Below the pieces are notes generated by a model. It was given only the letters and a program-made list of their open reading frames with translations, did no database searches and was not told the origin of the DNA. A stretch of 64,000 nt of DNA. Origin: Omphalotus guepiniiformis. Lineage: Eukaryota; Basidiomycota; Agaricomycetes; Agaricales; Omphalotaceae. Below are positions 22,704 through 33,610 of this stretch, in pieces (positions within the stretch are counted from its first letter, which is position 1; every line of letters begins with the position of its first letter). The stretch spans positions 310,001-374,000 of the forward strand of contig JAQOOI010000016.1 of assembly GCA_028554645.1 (NCBI GenBank), read 5' to 3'. Position numbers and translations under genes: made by a program.

Positions 22704-24861
22704 TCATACCACTGAGCGAAGAAGCCGAGGAAGTGTGGGAGGATGTCCAATGAAATTGTAATAGCTCTGCACATAAAATTGTACGAGACAAGTTTCCCAT
22801 TCTTGCCCCGCCTGAGACTGTTGACGATGTTGAGAGAAATCGATTTCTTTATGCCTCCGCCAGATGGCAGGCTTCGAACCACTCCATGAGTCCATCAGTT
22901 TCCAAAATGCCCGCAATGGAATCAACCTGTCAAGCCACAATTCGCTGCATAGTCCGTATTCCAGCTGATCTGAGGCAACCTCAAAGACGTTGCCACCGCT
23001 GAAGCAATAGCTCATCAGCTGTTGTCGTTCACGATTGTGATTGGCACGAGCTACGTCGTAGTCCTCGATAGAGCGTGTCGGCGATGCTTGAGGCTGAGAC
23101 GTGTCGGCGAGAGCATCAACTGCACAAAGCTCGTGTCTAAAACTGATCATATGCAGTTCCCATACAAGTCTCTTTCCTTCCACAACGTCAAAAGAAGTCT
23201 GCGGAAGGCTCGGTGGTGCTATGGGTAGTCCTCGATTATAAGCATCCATAACCGTCTTCATGAGTTTGTGTACGCCTGCCATTTCGGAATCCTTTACAAC
23301 GCCAGACTCCCATTGCCGTGATGTTATGCACCCCAGTACCTTCCTCCACTGGCTAATGGTGAGAAGTTGAGGTGGTGCACTGGAATCTTTGCACCAGGCC
23401 AGCCACGCAGGACGAAAATGTGACCATTGATAGAGATAGGCATTTTGAGTGCTCTCGTTGAAGAAAAGCCCCGGGTCAGGAACTACAGTGTACTTCTTTG
23501 GAGTCACCGCTGGTGAAAACCGAGCCTCTGGATGACGAACGTCGATCTTCATATTCACACCCAGCCATGCAGGCAACCCCAAGGGAAGATACGAGTTGGG
23601 CGGCAAGTCAAGAAAGGGGTCTCTCACCCTCGATGATGCTGAAACCACGTTTAGGCTTTGATTCAATAGTGACGGAGAATACACTTACATTCACTGGCTT
23701 TGCTGCGCATGGTGGGCTTAGACTTTTTGCGCGAGGCATTGGAAGCTTGGGGGAAGGTTCTCTTCAAAGAAGAGGGCTGGGAGAGAGAGGTGGAGGGTGC
23801 AGAAAACGATGATGATATGATCCCCTTCGACCCAACAACGTAAGAAGAAGGATATTCGTCCCGATAATGTGCATTGGCGAAAGGGCTCGGAGTAGCAAAG
23901 CATTCAATGGATGCCTTGCGAATCGCACTGAACTTCGCCTCTGACCCTGCTTGACCGTTGTAAATCACAGGATATGGCGGTGAAGCACCTTTTGAACACA
24001 GAGAATTCGGCTGACGTAGAGAAACCACATTCCATATGTTTTGGCGGCTGAACTGGCTGAGCGGGCGAATGTAATAGACTGGAAGTCCAGCCTTGAACAT
24101 CTGATTTGCGATACGATCATCCCACACAAAGCAGCCCATTCGCGATGTGGCTTCATCAGGCAGAACAGGAGGTTCATTTCCAATCATTCGAGGGTAGAAG
24201 AGTTCCGCATAATCAAGGATAGCCTCAATTGTGAGCATTGCCCTTTGAAGCTCAACCCAACCTCGACGAAGATCACGGAAGGGAGTCATGATACTTGTGA
24301 TGCGCGTGAAACAAACATCAACAGTCTGCTCTACTTCGCCTAAAAGCCCAGCGATTACTGCGTCTTTGTTGATTGTTTTGAAACCTTTGACGCGCTCCTG
24401 CATAGCCTGAATACGAATCCTGAAATCCTCTCCTCGCACCATACCATGACCCTCCAGATCACCTGGCTTGCGAGAGACTAAATATTCTTCATTGTAATCA
24501 TTAAACATAACCATATCCTCGGTACGTGCTGATTGTCTAGTGTGGACGGCAGCTAGGTAGGGGTAGGATGGATGATAAGGTTGTGGCCATTGAATAGGAT
24601 CGTCGACCCCATATCTAGCATCAGCGCGGCGAAAAAGATCTCTGGTGGAGCCTGAAGGAGGGCAAGGAATTCCGACGTTGTTGGGGGAAGTGATGAATTG
24701 GTTTCCGTGCAAAAGAGCACCGCATATGCCATCCGAGTAACTTAATGCACCTGTTAGATGAGGCTATTAGAGACAAATGAAGATTATTGTGGTAGAATCA
24801 ACGTACGAGTGAAGTCTTTATTTTTCAGCAAATCGACTGGAGGTGGGTGTTCAGCTGCCAT
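22704..24861 (-). CDS. KDZ-borne protein of unknown function (683 aa)
   Basis: Exons 24861-24807, 24750-23689 and 23638-22704 sum to 2052 bp, a multiple of three. The ATG at 24861 starts MAAEHPPPVDLLKNKDFTRA and is chosen because it opens the first exon that splices in frame; an earlier start is possible. The protein contains PCPPSGSTRDLFRRADARYG, IQWPQPYHPSYPYLAAVHTR, a helical charged region (RIQAMQERVKGFKTI), and VWDDRIANQMFKAGLPVYYI. A lysine-rich, basic linker follows (near SLKRTF..SRKKSKPTMRSK), then a C-terminal block with YTVVPDPGLFFNESTQNAYLY and WCKDS...ISQWRKVLG. I associate this pattern with multi-copy hypothetical proteins of agaricomycete genomes. There is no catalytic motif that I can name. 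The repeated presence of such proteins near transposases fits a transposon-borne accessory gene, but this is inference. Confidence 0.75.
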
Positions 24862-25529
24862 TGGGAATTCTTGAGCTTGAGGATGCGCGTTCCATGACCG
24901 AATTGTTGCAGGCTCGAGGTGTCGAACAACAGACCTCGCACAACAAGAGTTGCGGAGTTGGCGCGCGACTAGAAAGTCGTGGCACTGTTCTGTAGGTGTG
25001 GAAGGGGGAGGAGATCCTGTGAGCCCACAGACCTCGCACAACAAAAGTTGTGGAGTTGGCGCACGACTCGAAAGTCGTGGCACTTCTCTGTGAGTGTGGA
25101 GGGGGAGCGGAAGAAGAGAGACTAAAGTTTTATATATATTGAGTAGTGAAGACACGCAACATGAACAACTTACCGGAGGACGGGCACGACAATCGCAAGG
25201 AGCAGTTCGAAGTTCTAAGTCAAGGTGCGCTAATCATCACGTAAACATAAAACACATGACTTAGCTGACTCTAGTAAATAAGTACAAATTTTATCTCGGC
25301 CAATTATGTGCGTTAAACGCTCGGTCTCGGTCATCTCGGTGTCTGACACGCGAAATAGTTGATCACATATGGTAATAAAACTTTATGGAGGCCTTATATT
25401 TTCGCCACCACGCGTAGCAGGTAATACATATATATGGAGAACGATATAGCACAGTGAAATACAAGTGAGAAATACAGTTGGATAAATGCTTCGTAGATGT
25501 GCTTCTGCGCCTGTCCTACTAGTAGCATC
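24862..25529. promoter_or_regulatory. 5' region of the 683-aa gene with a 98-bp tandem duplication
   Basis: This is the upstream region of the minus-strand gene, lying also 3' of the next minus-strand gene (stop at 25530). At 24931-25009 and 25029-25107 the same roughly 79-bp sequence occurs twice at a 98-bp period. Each copy contains two hairpin-forming stretches, ACAAC-loop-GTTGT and CACGACT..AGTCGTG. The duplication lies about 70-250 bp upstream of the ATG, so it is likely in the promoter or 5' leader. Confidence 0.6.
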
Positions 25530-26564
25530 CTAACCTGCACGGTCATACTCTTGCGGAGCATCACTATCCTTGGAAAGATCTATGACAGAGAGAGTCAGTG
25601 TGTGTAAATGTCGTTGCCTTGTCACTGACCAATGATTGTCTTGCGTTTAGAGGAGGAAGTTTCATGCTCATTGAGTAGCTCTAAGAGATATGCTCCAATA
25701 TGTAAAGAATGCATTGAATAACGACGAGAATTTACCGATGACTCTGGAATGACTTGAAGGCATGGCGTTTGTCTCCTGCAGGGTCCCTGCGAGGTGGATG
25801 AGTACACATGATATGGCACTGCAGTATATTGAGCTTACCGTTCAACCTAGCACGCTTAGAGGGCTGGACAGAAGAAGATCCAGGGAAAGGACGTTTGTTG
25901 CCTGGATGAATATCGCTGTCTGAAGATATCACGATGGTCGTGCCGGAGCGTGAGCCCGAAGCAGCATGCGCGGGAGTGTCAGTCACAGAGACGCTGCCAG
26001 ATTCAGTCGTAGAGTCCCCTGAAGCCGATACGACTCCCGCTGATGATGCACGCCACTCCGCCCACATGGAAACCTCAGCCTCTTCAACAAGGCCGGTGAT
26101 GCACGCATCCAACCTTGCAAATCATCGGGATTGATTAAAGGGCCGTACGGAACATTTCGGTGGTAGACATCGGGGAGAGGTGCACTGGACCAGGATACTG
26201 TCGAATACCGATCGTGCAGCACAAGAAGGTACATGAGCATGCAACAAGACCTGGGGTGGAACCAACAGAATATTTTGCGTTTCTTGGTACACTCCAGATT
26301 ACGAGAGACATGACTTGGCCTTGCGCACTGTACAAAGAAGCGTCAGCTTCTCCAAAGAATGAGAGGAGATTGTGTGAAACTTACACTGCAAGTGACTCTC
26401 CCAATGTGTGTAAAATCACGCCGACCGGTGTCAACTCTTGTCACATACATATGAAGGCCGTAGAATTGCGTCTGTAGAAGAGGTCGATTGACAACTTTTG
26501 TCAATTTATCCCGAATGGTCCTTGCAAGGGCTTGTGCGGGATTGGGGGGCAAGACGTCGTTCAT
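25530..26564 (-). CDS. KDZ-borne protein with acidic ISSDSD motif, unknown function (261 aa)
   Basis: Model on the minus strand: 26564-26385, 26327-26149, 26113-25839, 25786-25736, 25680-25630 and 25579-25530, total 786 bp, a multiple of three. The N-terminus reads MNDVLPPNPAQALARTIRDK; the second exon is rich in Cys, Leu and Tyr. The third has a Ser/Thr-rich stretch leading to TTIVISSDSDIHPGNKRPFP and SKRARL. TIVISSDSD looks like a SUMO-interacting motif with acidic flank, and KRARL like a nuclear signal. The join at 26148-26114 needs a 35-bp intron, shorter than others here, so the second-third exon boundary is uncertain. Three small 50-51-bp exons close the gene. I do not recognise the family. 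Confidence 0.55.
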
Positions 26565-27610
26565 GGTGCGGAAGAGCTTGAGATTTCGTGGAAGTAAGTG
26601 AGTTGTTCAAAAAGAGTGAAGGTAACTTACAGATTTTATACGCCATTTTATTGCTTTGACCCGTCCAGGTTTCAGTCTGGATTACTTGCTTTGCCTGATC
26701 CAAGCTCCCTCCAGCTGATCGCAGGGAACGAAGCTAAGTCCTGGATGTAGTTGGATGCGGGATTGGTAATCGATTGACCACTCAACGCGTGCATTGAGGG
26801 TAGCACACTACTAGAGTAGCGGCTTTTGGTATGGTGAACCACTCACCAAGTACGTTGAGGGAAGCACGGCTTGAGCACGGCGACAACAGTAGTATCTTAT
26901 CTCTGCACTTGTTTGTTTGGCTAAGCCTTCAGAACCAAGCTTACCAATGCGGAATCTCAGTCCCGATTCCCGACCCTCTCTCAAGCTCTCAAGATCTCAA
27001 GGGTTGCATTCTGACCACCACTGAAATGGTGGTGCGTTATCCACACTGACGAGTGTGTGATTATGGATTGCAAGCTTCAATCTCAAGGGTTATACGTTCA
27101 AACTTACAACTTCTAAGTGTGAAGGACCGATTGCTCGCTTTGCCTCTCGCTTTGCCTCCTACCCTTCTCCTGCTCACTCCTTGTGAAGTCCAAGCTACAC
27201 TGGACGTGCGTGTTTGAATCTGTGTGGTTTTCTCCCAACTTTGGTAGGCTGTTCTTCAATTCCTCACCTTCATTTGAACTCAGAAAACATACATATCAGA
27301 TACATGTCTTTCGCTTCATCAATGGCAGTTCTCAACCTTATAACCACAACTATCAGTTGTGCGTTGGCCTTGACCTTGTCAAGTGCTCAGGCAACTCAGA
27401 AGCATTACCACTGGTCACTCACAAGCAAGTTCTTACATTGGTTTTCATACGACTGTTTGCGTCGATGTTCTGCTTTGGCTCCTTTGGCCGCTTTGCTTGT
27501 GTGTGGCATCCTTCATGCTTTGTTGTTGCAATACAGCTTATAGTAGTTCTATGCATCATACAACTGAACGAAATCACAACCTCACTCTCGTATTCTGCGT
27601 ACTATTTCCA
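26565..27610. other. divergent intergenic region inside the KDZ element
   Basis: It lies between the minus-strand 261-aa gene and the plus-strand 759-aa gene. It contains a 207-codon open frame (from 27183), but this is hydrophobic and cysteine-rich, lacks any motif and runs through likely 5' leader, so it is not called. A short direct repeat (ACCACTCA..GTACGTTGAGGGAAGCAC-like, near 26,777-26,800 and 26,840-26,870) is visible. Untranslated first exons of either gene may lie here. Confidence 0.5.
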
Positions 27611-30093
27611 ATGGTCAAGAAGAGAAACTGGGCTTCTTGGGCTGACGATGCTCAAAGGAAGATACTCTTGCAAAAGCGGGACGAATTCAACAACGTTCTA
27701 TACGAGAACAACGTTCATCTCAAATCGACAGGCGACAGACACCGTAACCCCCTGGCCGTCGAAAAGTGGCCTAAAGATGTTGCCAACCAACTTCTCGATT
27801 CCGTAGTCGAATTTCAGCTTGATAAGTTGAACGCTGACAAGCCGGTAGCCAAAAGTAAGGAGCAGTGGTTTAAGGTACGCCTTCTTCGGTAGCTGGCAAC
27901 CTCATCTGCTCACGGTGAACACAGGTCATCTCTGACCTCTTCCGCAACGAGATTAGGTACTTCAAGCTTGCCTCTCAAACACCATCAGCTGGGGCGACCT
28001 CAAGCAGGGACTCTGGTGGCACGCCTTCCGAAGCAAACCCACCCCAGGACTCTGGTGGCACGGTTCCTCAGGCCAGCTCGAAACCCGGTTCCACTCAGGC
28101 CAGCTCGCAGACCAGTGATGCGAACTCCAAGGAAGAGTGGTGTTCGGTCGAAGGTCGGATGACTCTTCTGAGTATATTCTCTACTCGTATCACTGGGAGA
28201 GAGCTCTTCCGCGATGAGCAGCTTGCCAGTATACAGGCACGAGCTGCCGAGCTCAAGGCTGAAGGGACTCACACCAACAATGGCGGGCACTTTCAGAAGG
28301 CCTGGACAGAGCTGTGGCATCAGGAAGGTGAGACGAAAGCTGAGTGGAATCGACGCGCAACAGAAATGTGCAAGGATAGCGCCAACCAAGCCGATTTTGG
28401 GAATGTACTTGCGAATGAAGTACAGACGGTTCTTGATTCAGGTCGTGTCGGAGAGTGTGGTGTCCTGATCATCGTTGGTCAGCGAACACCTGACGAGCTT
28501 GTAGCATCGCAGTCGTACGTGCCCTTGCTATACTTTTATTGTTGAGCCTGACTTGAACATCTTTTCAGGTACTGTCTGATCCCAAACAATCTCAAAAGAA
28601 AGGCAAAGAAAGCCAAGTTGGGGGCTTTCGAGATGGACAGTATTGCAAGTCAATTTGGAGACCACTTGGTCCATGTTTACAATGGTATGCTCTTCGTCCC
28701 TCGTGCACTTAACAATTCTCATCTCTGCTGGTAGCTTCGGAGACCAATGCCACTGAAGCTAATGCCACAGTCAGCGTAGCGTTCCCCAAGAATGGTGCGG
28801 GGGCCTTTGTCTTCCCCCCTGAAACAGTTCAAGAATGTCCACAAGACCTTCATAATGCTCAGGTCATTCTAGCCAAGTACTTTGAGGCGGTCTGGAGTAT
28901 GTACATGTCATTTTCGTGAAGTTTTTCATACTAAACATTCTGCTAGACATATCCTTCGAATCGAGTACTGATATGCCGTCTATTCCATGGGTGATATCGC
29001 CAAGAATCCTGACAACTATTACGACACAAGTAAATACGAGTTTGAAGAGCCTTTGACAACACCCTTTGCGAAGGTTCAAGTTTCGGTTGCTACTCTTTGG
29101 CAGTACTTGTCGGAACTCCCCGTTGATGACCCATTTTCATTCTTTGAAAAGGGCGTCATTCTTCAGCGCCTAGCGAAGGAACATTTGGAGAATGAGGATG
29201 AATGTCACGCTGGGGAGGAAGAGCAAGGCAGTGAACCCGGCGGTGATACACCCCAGATCACACCTGCTCTTCCGCATCCTCTCAGTCTTCCTCGCGTTGA
29301 ACACGATGTTTGTGATGCAGTGGACAGTATCAGTCCCTCTGTTACCTCACATCCTCCCAATCCTCCTGGCACCCCCATTCATGTTCCCGACGCTCCTGTC
29401 AGTGGTAATAGTCCCCCTGTTCAACCAGCCACATCACCAACTGTTTCTCCCCTGAATCCTCCCAACACTCTTCATGCTCCCTCTGATGTCCCTAATGCTC
29501 CCTCTGATGTTCCTGATGCTCCGTTGAATGATAACGCTCCCTCCGTCCGAGTACTCGCATCACCAGCAGTCGCATCACCAGCTGACTCGCCGCTGAGCAC
29601 TCATACGCCAACTCTCCGCAACCTTCCTGGGGCTCTTCTTCATGTCTCTAGTGTCCCTGTCAATAGCAGCTCTCCCACTGTAGAACCAGCCACACTGCCA
29701 GCTACTCCTCATCCCAACTCTCCTGGTACTGCGCTTGACGCTCCAGCGGATGTTACCGTCCGAGGAATCACGTTGCCGGCCGGTTTAAAGATACCCGATA
29801 TGGCAGTCGCCGCGCCGCGGAAACGTGGAAGGAAGACCAGAGCGGAACCGTCGGGTGTGGCGCAAGCTCCCCAGCCCGAGCCCGCTGTTCAGGATGCGCC
29901 AAGGAGGTCTGCAAGGGAGAAACGAAAACGTGATGACCCTCCAGCACCCGATCCGTCAGGCCCAGCACCGAAAAAGCGCAAGCCAGGGTATATCTACGTT
30001 AATCCCGACACTGAGGAAACATTGGATACTGAGATGGTTGATGAAGAACGAAGACAGGCCCGTGAAGCTAAACGATCTACGAAAACAAAGTGA
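27611..30093 (+). CDS. KDZ-borne HMG-like / AT-hook-like protein with one apparent frameshift (about 759 aa)
   Basis: Exons 27611-27874, 27925-28514, 28569-28684, 28735-28896 and 28947-30093. Frame is kept until 28988-28990, where ..MPSIPW is followed one base out of frame by GDIAKNPDNYYDTSKYEFEE. One extra G in the GGG run would give 2280 bp, exactly 760 codons. The N-terminus (MVKKRNWASWADDAQRKIL) and a middle region (FSTRITGRELFRDEQLAS, then FQKAWTELWHQEGETKAEW) resemble a diverged HMG-type helical box. The C-terminal third is proline/serine-rich with APSDVPNAPSDVPDAP repeats, ending in basic, AT-hook-like stretches (PRKRGRKTRAEP, APRRSAREKRKRDD, KKRKPGYIYV). It is likely a DNA- or chromatin-binding protein. 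The shift could be an inactivating mutation or a sequencing error in a homopolymer. Confidence 0.7.
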
Positions 30094-30368
30094 TATTTCT
30101 CTCATGTATTAGGTATGTGCTTTTGACTGATTCAGTACTCGTTGCTAATTTCTTTCCAGTTTTGTCACTATATAGTCATCCAAATATATTTTGTATCTCG
30201 TGCGATGTAGGTTGTGGGATAGCTCATAAGCTTTTTTGAGGTACGACACGACCTGTGACAAGGGCGCAACACGGCGCGACGTCGTGACCAACTAACTCGT
30301 AGCGCCGGCATCACTTCATCGTCGTTCTCGCGGTATCTATTCAACCAAGACCGTTCCATCCTATCACA
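30094..30368. other. short spacer between two KDZ cargo genes
   Basis: These 275 bp separate the end of the 759-aa gene from the ATG of the GIY-YIG-like gene, both on the plus strand. A small-gene promoter is expected near its right end. No other feature was seen. Confidence 0.5.
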
Positions 30369-30863
30369 ATGAGCACTCTGTACACAGCGGCGGTGCATCC
30401 GGTCACTAACGCCCTTCCATCTTCTGACAAGTCTGGCTGGATATATGTGTATCACATCGTCGGAACACAGAGGTACAAAGTGGGCCGAACGATCAACGTG
30501 GAGCGGCGGAAAGGAGAGTGGAAGCGTCAGTGTCGAGGGCAGCAGCACCAGTGGTTTGACCCGATTTCAACTCAACAGTATGTAAAATCTGGTACGTTTT
30601 CTCCTAGCTCTTTTTTTCTGCCTCTTCACATTTGTATAGAACATGATGTACATAAGGCACTCGAAAGAATATGTCTTAGGCGTCCGCGATTGCGCTGCTC
30701 CCATTGTAAGTCTTTTTTTTTTGCTTTGCTGCCTGAATGAAACCTCTTGACGATGTTTTCAGGCGGACGTAAACACCGAGAACTTTTCGAGTTTGCTGGA
30801 CATCCTACCGATGTATACGAAGATACTATCGCTCCACTCATTCACCAAATTTGCTTCGTATGA
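30369..30863 (+). CDS. GIY-YIG / T5orf172-like nuclease-fold protein (129 aa)
   Basis: Exons 30369-30591, 30640-30705 and 30763-30863 total 390 bp, a multiple of three. The protein has GWIYVYHIVGTQRYKVGRT (the GIY and YIG halves of the motif, here IYV and YKVG) followed by NVERRKGEWKRQC with the expected arginine. It then has EHDVHKALE and a C-terminal RCSHCGGRKHRELFEF. This order matches the T5orf172/DUF1766 branch of the GIY-YIG fold (Mug113-like proteins in fungi). Family members bind or cleave DNA; the active residues are only partly classical here, so nuclease activity is not certain. Its place next to the right end of a KDZ element suggests a role in processing ends or targets, which is inference. 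Confidence 0.75.
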
Positions 30864-30869
30864 AGGTAC

Positions 30870-31144
30870 GTCGTCTTGTTCGTTCGTTCGGTTCGATCTT
30901 TGTTCATTCACGTCTGGAATTTGAAGTATTTGTTCACATTAATCATCCAGAATCCGCTTATTTGTTCACTGCGTGTTCGTTCAGTTGACGACTCTCATTT
31001 ACGACGCGTTTGTTCGTTTAGTTCGCGTTAGTTTGGTATTTTATATATCTGCTTTTTCGTTCTTTTTGTTCAATATGTCTTGTTCATTCGAATACAATGT
31101 GTTCATTAATACCATACAAATAAATGTAAAATCACTATTAACTC
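30870..31144. repeat. right subterminal TGTTCA repeat region
   Basis: At least six TTTGTTCA/CTTGTTCA words, plus several GTTCGTT variants, lie between the GIY-YIG-like gene and the right terminal repeat. They are the reverse complement of the TGAACA array at the left end, so both arrays face the nearest terminus in the same sense. Confidence 0.7.
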
Positions 31145-31213
31145 GTTCAGTATGCGAACGAACAAGATCTGAGAATCCGGTCAAGACCGGCGTGTTACGA
31201 ACAAAGCTAGTCG
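31145..31213 (-). repeat. right terminal inverted repeat of the KDZ element
   Basis: Reverse complement of 9826-9893 with about ten differences. It contains CCGGTCAAGACCGG, the palindrome also found on the left. The outermost bases (..GCTAGTCG) end at 31213. Confidence 0.85.
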
Positions 31214-31600
31214 GAATTTTATAAATGCGATTCTGATTCTCGTACTTATCTGACTCAAAGACTGGATTTACAAACAACTGGCGAATCACTATGCCCACGA
31301 CTTTTTGTATTAGCTTATAAGGTTAGTATGCATATGTACTCTTCGCAGATTCACATCCAAACTGACGACAGGCTTCGGGTAACGTTCGGAGATTCCCATC
31401 AGAACGAGCCTTCGCTCTGAGTCTTATCAACCTAGAATTTCCACCATTAGCGACCCCACATCCACAGTGACACTTCTCTCAACAAACCTCCACGGAGTCC
31501 ACTCACCTCTACTTGGACTGTCAGCCTGCATCACGGGATGCAGGCGGGAACGAATTCAGTTTTGGCAGCACATCTGTGCATGCAATACAGACAAAACTGT
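31214..31600. other. 387-bp spacer between two mobile elements
   Basis: It separates the KDZ right end from the inverted-repeat element. If the KDZ element had inserted cleanly into the F-box gene, the missing F-box start should lie here on the minus strand. I looked for an ATG followed by an LPxEL-type segment and found none. It has short mirrored CCTGCATC/GATGCAGG words near 31,527-31,544. No gene is supported. Confidence 0.55.
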
Positions 31601-31814
31601 CACTTGACACAATTTAACATAAAATCTGAGAAAATGCTAAACATATATTGAATCAATACCAAAATTTTTCATCATTTTTTTTGCTACTAATACTAAAATT
31701 ATGTTCAAATTATAGTAAATTGTATCAACACAATACCTTCATTTCTCCAACATCAAACACAGTTATTTACAGTGAACAGATCTTGAACAAATATCAAAAA
31801 TCATTTATCATAAA
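31601..31814 (+). repeat. left long inverted repeat of the 2.9-kb element
   Basis: Inverted match to 34330-34544, e.g. TTTGCTACTAATACTAAAAT here against ATTTTAGTATTAGTAGCAAA on the right. Confidence 0.85.
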
Positions 31815-32526
31815 TTCCATAAAATCTTATCATTATTTTTGGGAAAAGTGTTTAAAATAAATATTGAATTTTGAATGCAATTATGTTAATCAAGATCATG
31901 ATTGTTTCATCATAAAATACAGAGACAAATGGAAAAGGTGTGTGGAAACTATGCTAAAGCAATTCAAAATCAATTCAGAATAATAGACAGGATATTACTG
32001 TGAACTCATGCCCAACAAATGTGAAACTAATGTTAAATGTTTCTAAAGTAACATTCATGTTTTGCTTGTGCAAATATACTGAAGATATGCTGAACAAATA
32101 AGATATATTCAGAGTTAAATACAGAGAGAAATAGAATAGATGTGTGAAAAATATGCTAAACCAATTTAAAATTGATTCAGAATAACAGACAGAAAATTAC
32201 TGTGAACTTATGCTAAACATATGTGAAAGTAATGTTAAATTTCTGATGGTAAAATTTATGTTTTGGTTATTCATATATACTAGCTATACGTTGAACAAAT
32301 AAGAAAACTATGATAAACAGGATCATTTATGTATATAGTCTGTGTATATGGATACAGTTGTACATTAGGTGAATTCATCTTGCATATCCCATGTGTATAC
32401 ATCCAGGATGCATCTGCATGGACCTAGTAGATGGACACTGATATCTCTGTATACAGAACAGAGGGGTTAATATATACAAACTTGTGTACAGAAGGTGTTT
32501 CCAAGGTGAGGTATATACAGACAAGG

Positions 32527-33165
32527 TATACACCCATATAAACTCTGTATACACCCTGTATACATGTCACCCTGTATACCTGTATACACTCTGTATACAC
32601 CTGTGTACACCCTGTATACACCCTGTATACACCCTGTGTACACCCTGTATACACCCTGTATACACCCTGTATACACTCTGTATGCACTCTGTATCCACCC
32701 TGTATGCACTCTGTATCCATCCTGTATCCACCCTGTATCCACCCTGTATCCACCCTGTATGCACTCTGTATACACTCTGTATGCACCCTGTATCCACTCT
32801 GTATGCACCCTGTATACATCCTGTATACACTCTGTATACATCCTGTATACACTCTGTATACACTCTGTATCCAGCCTGACCCTGTATACACCCTGTATAC
32901 ACTCTGTATACAGGATTATACATCCTGTATACACCCTGTATACACCCTGTATGCACCCTGTATGCACCCTGTATGCACCCTGTATACACCCTGTATGCAT
33001 CCTGTATACACACTGTATGCACCCTGTATACACCCTGTATACACCCTGTATACACCCTGTATGCACTCTGTATGCACTCTGTATGCACCCTGTATACATC
33101 TCACCCTGTATACACCCTGTAGTACACCCTGTAGACCTGTATACACCCTATATACACTCTATACA
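32527..33165. repeat. 11-bp minisatellite array 1
   Basis: More than fifty tandem copies of ACCCTGTATAC with variants (CTCTGTATGC, CCTGTATCC). The unit contains the palindrome GTATAC, repeating about once per helical turn. Because 11 is not a multiple of 3, all frames on both strands stay open, giving long but meaningless YTGCIQGVYR-type open frames. Confidence 0.95.
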
Positions 33166-33472
33166 TTATTTTTGAGAAAATTGTTTAAAATAAATATTGA
33201 ATTTTGGATGCAATTATGTTAATCAAGATCATGATTGTTTCATCATAAAATACAGAGACAAATGGAAAAGGTGTGTGGAAACTATGCTAAAGCAATTCAA
33301 AATCAATTCAGAATAACAGACAGGATATTACTGTGAACTTATGCTAAACAAATGTGAAACTAATGTTAAATGTTTCTAAAATAACATTCATGTTTTGCTG
33401 GTGCAAATATACTGAAGATATGCTGAACAAATAAGATATATTCAGAGTTAAATACAGAGAGAAATAGAATAG

Positions 33473-33610
33473 CACTGCAAACAATTCAATATAGATTCCA
33501 TGGGAAAATGTTAAAAATATGGTGAAATTACATCAAAAGTTTAATTTTTCATGTTATTTCACCATATTGTAATATTTTTCCGTGGGATTTATGTTGAATT
33601 CTTGGCGGTG
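33473..33610. mobile_element. nested 138-bp MITE with TAG target duplication
   Basis: Begins CACTGCAAACAATTCAATAT and ends with the inverse ..TTGAATTCTTGGCGGTG; almost the whole length folds as two inverted halves of about 65-68 bp. TAG flanks it at 33470-33472 and 33611-33613. The sister copy of the surrounding repeat has a single TAG and no insert at 32137-32139, a ready-made empty site. Its ends resemble those of the larger element (CACTxG..CAATT..ATA), so both probably belong to one family. Confidence 0.85.

Larger units (their letters stand above)
9826..31213. mobile_element. multigene KDZ-superfamily DNA transposon (about 15.1 kb plus a nested 6.2-kb retrotransposon)
   Basis: Both edges carry the same sequence in opposite orientation, starting CGACTAGCTTTGTTCGTAAC (plus strand at 9826, minus strand at 31213). 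The similarity runs about 68 bp at roughly 85% identity and includes a CCGGTCnnGACCGG palindrome. Immediately inside each end lie repeats of TGAACA pointing inward from left and right. Between them sit a complete KDZ transposase gene (minus, next to the left end) and five other genes, the last of them a GIY-YIG-like gene (plus) next to the right end. A complete gypsy element interrupts it at 16,238. I see no convincing target-site duplication: the eight bases outside each end (9818-9825 and 31214-31221) do not match. The ends may therefore be slightly misplaced, decayed, or altered by rearrangement. Confidence 0.8.

Noticed and set aside
27183..27806. 207-codon plus-strand frame
   Set aside because: It overlaps the first exon of the 759-aa gene in another frame, has no motif, and probably lies in a leader or promoter.
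9814..31225. Target-site duplication for the KDZ element
   Set aside because: I compared the bases outside both ends; the eight-base flanks share only three positions, so no duplication is claimed.
32527..33165. Possible CRISPR-like array
   Set aside because: Units are 11 bp with no unique spacers, and the genome is fungal.
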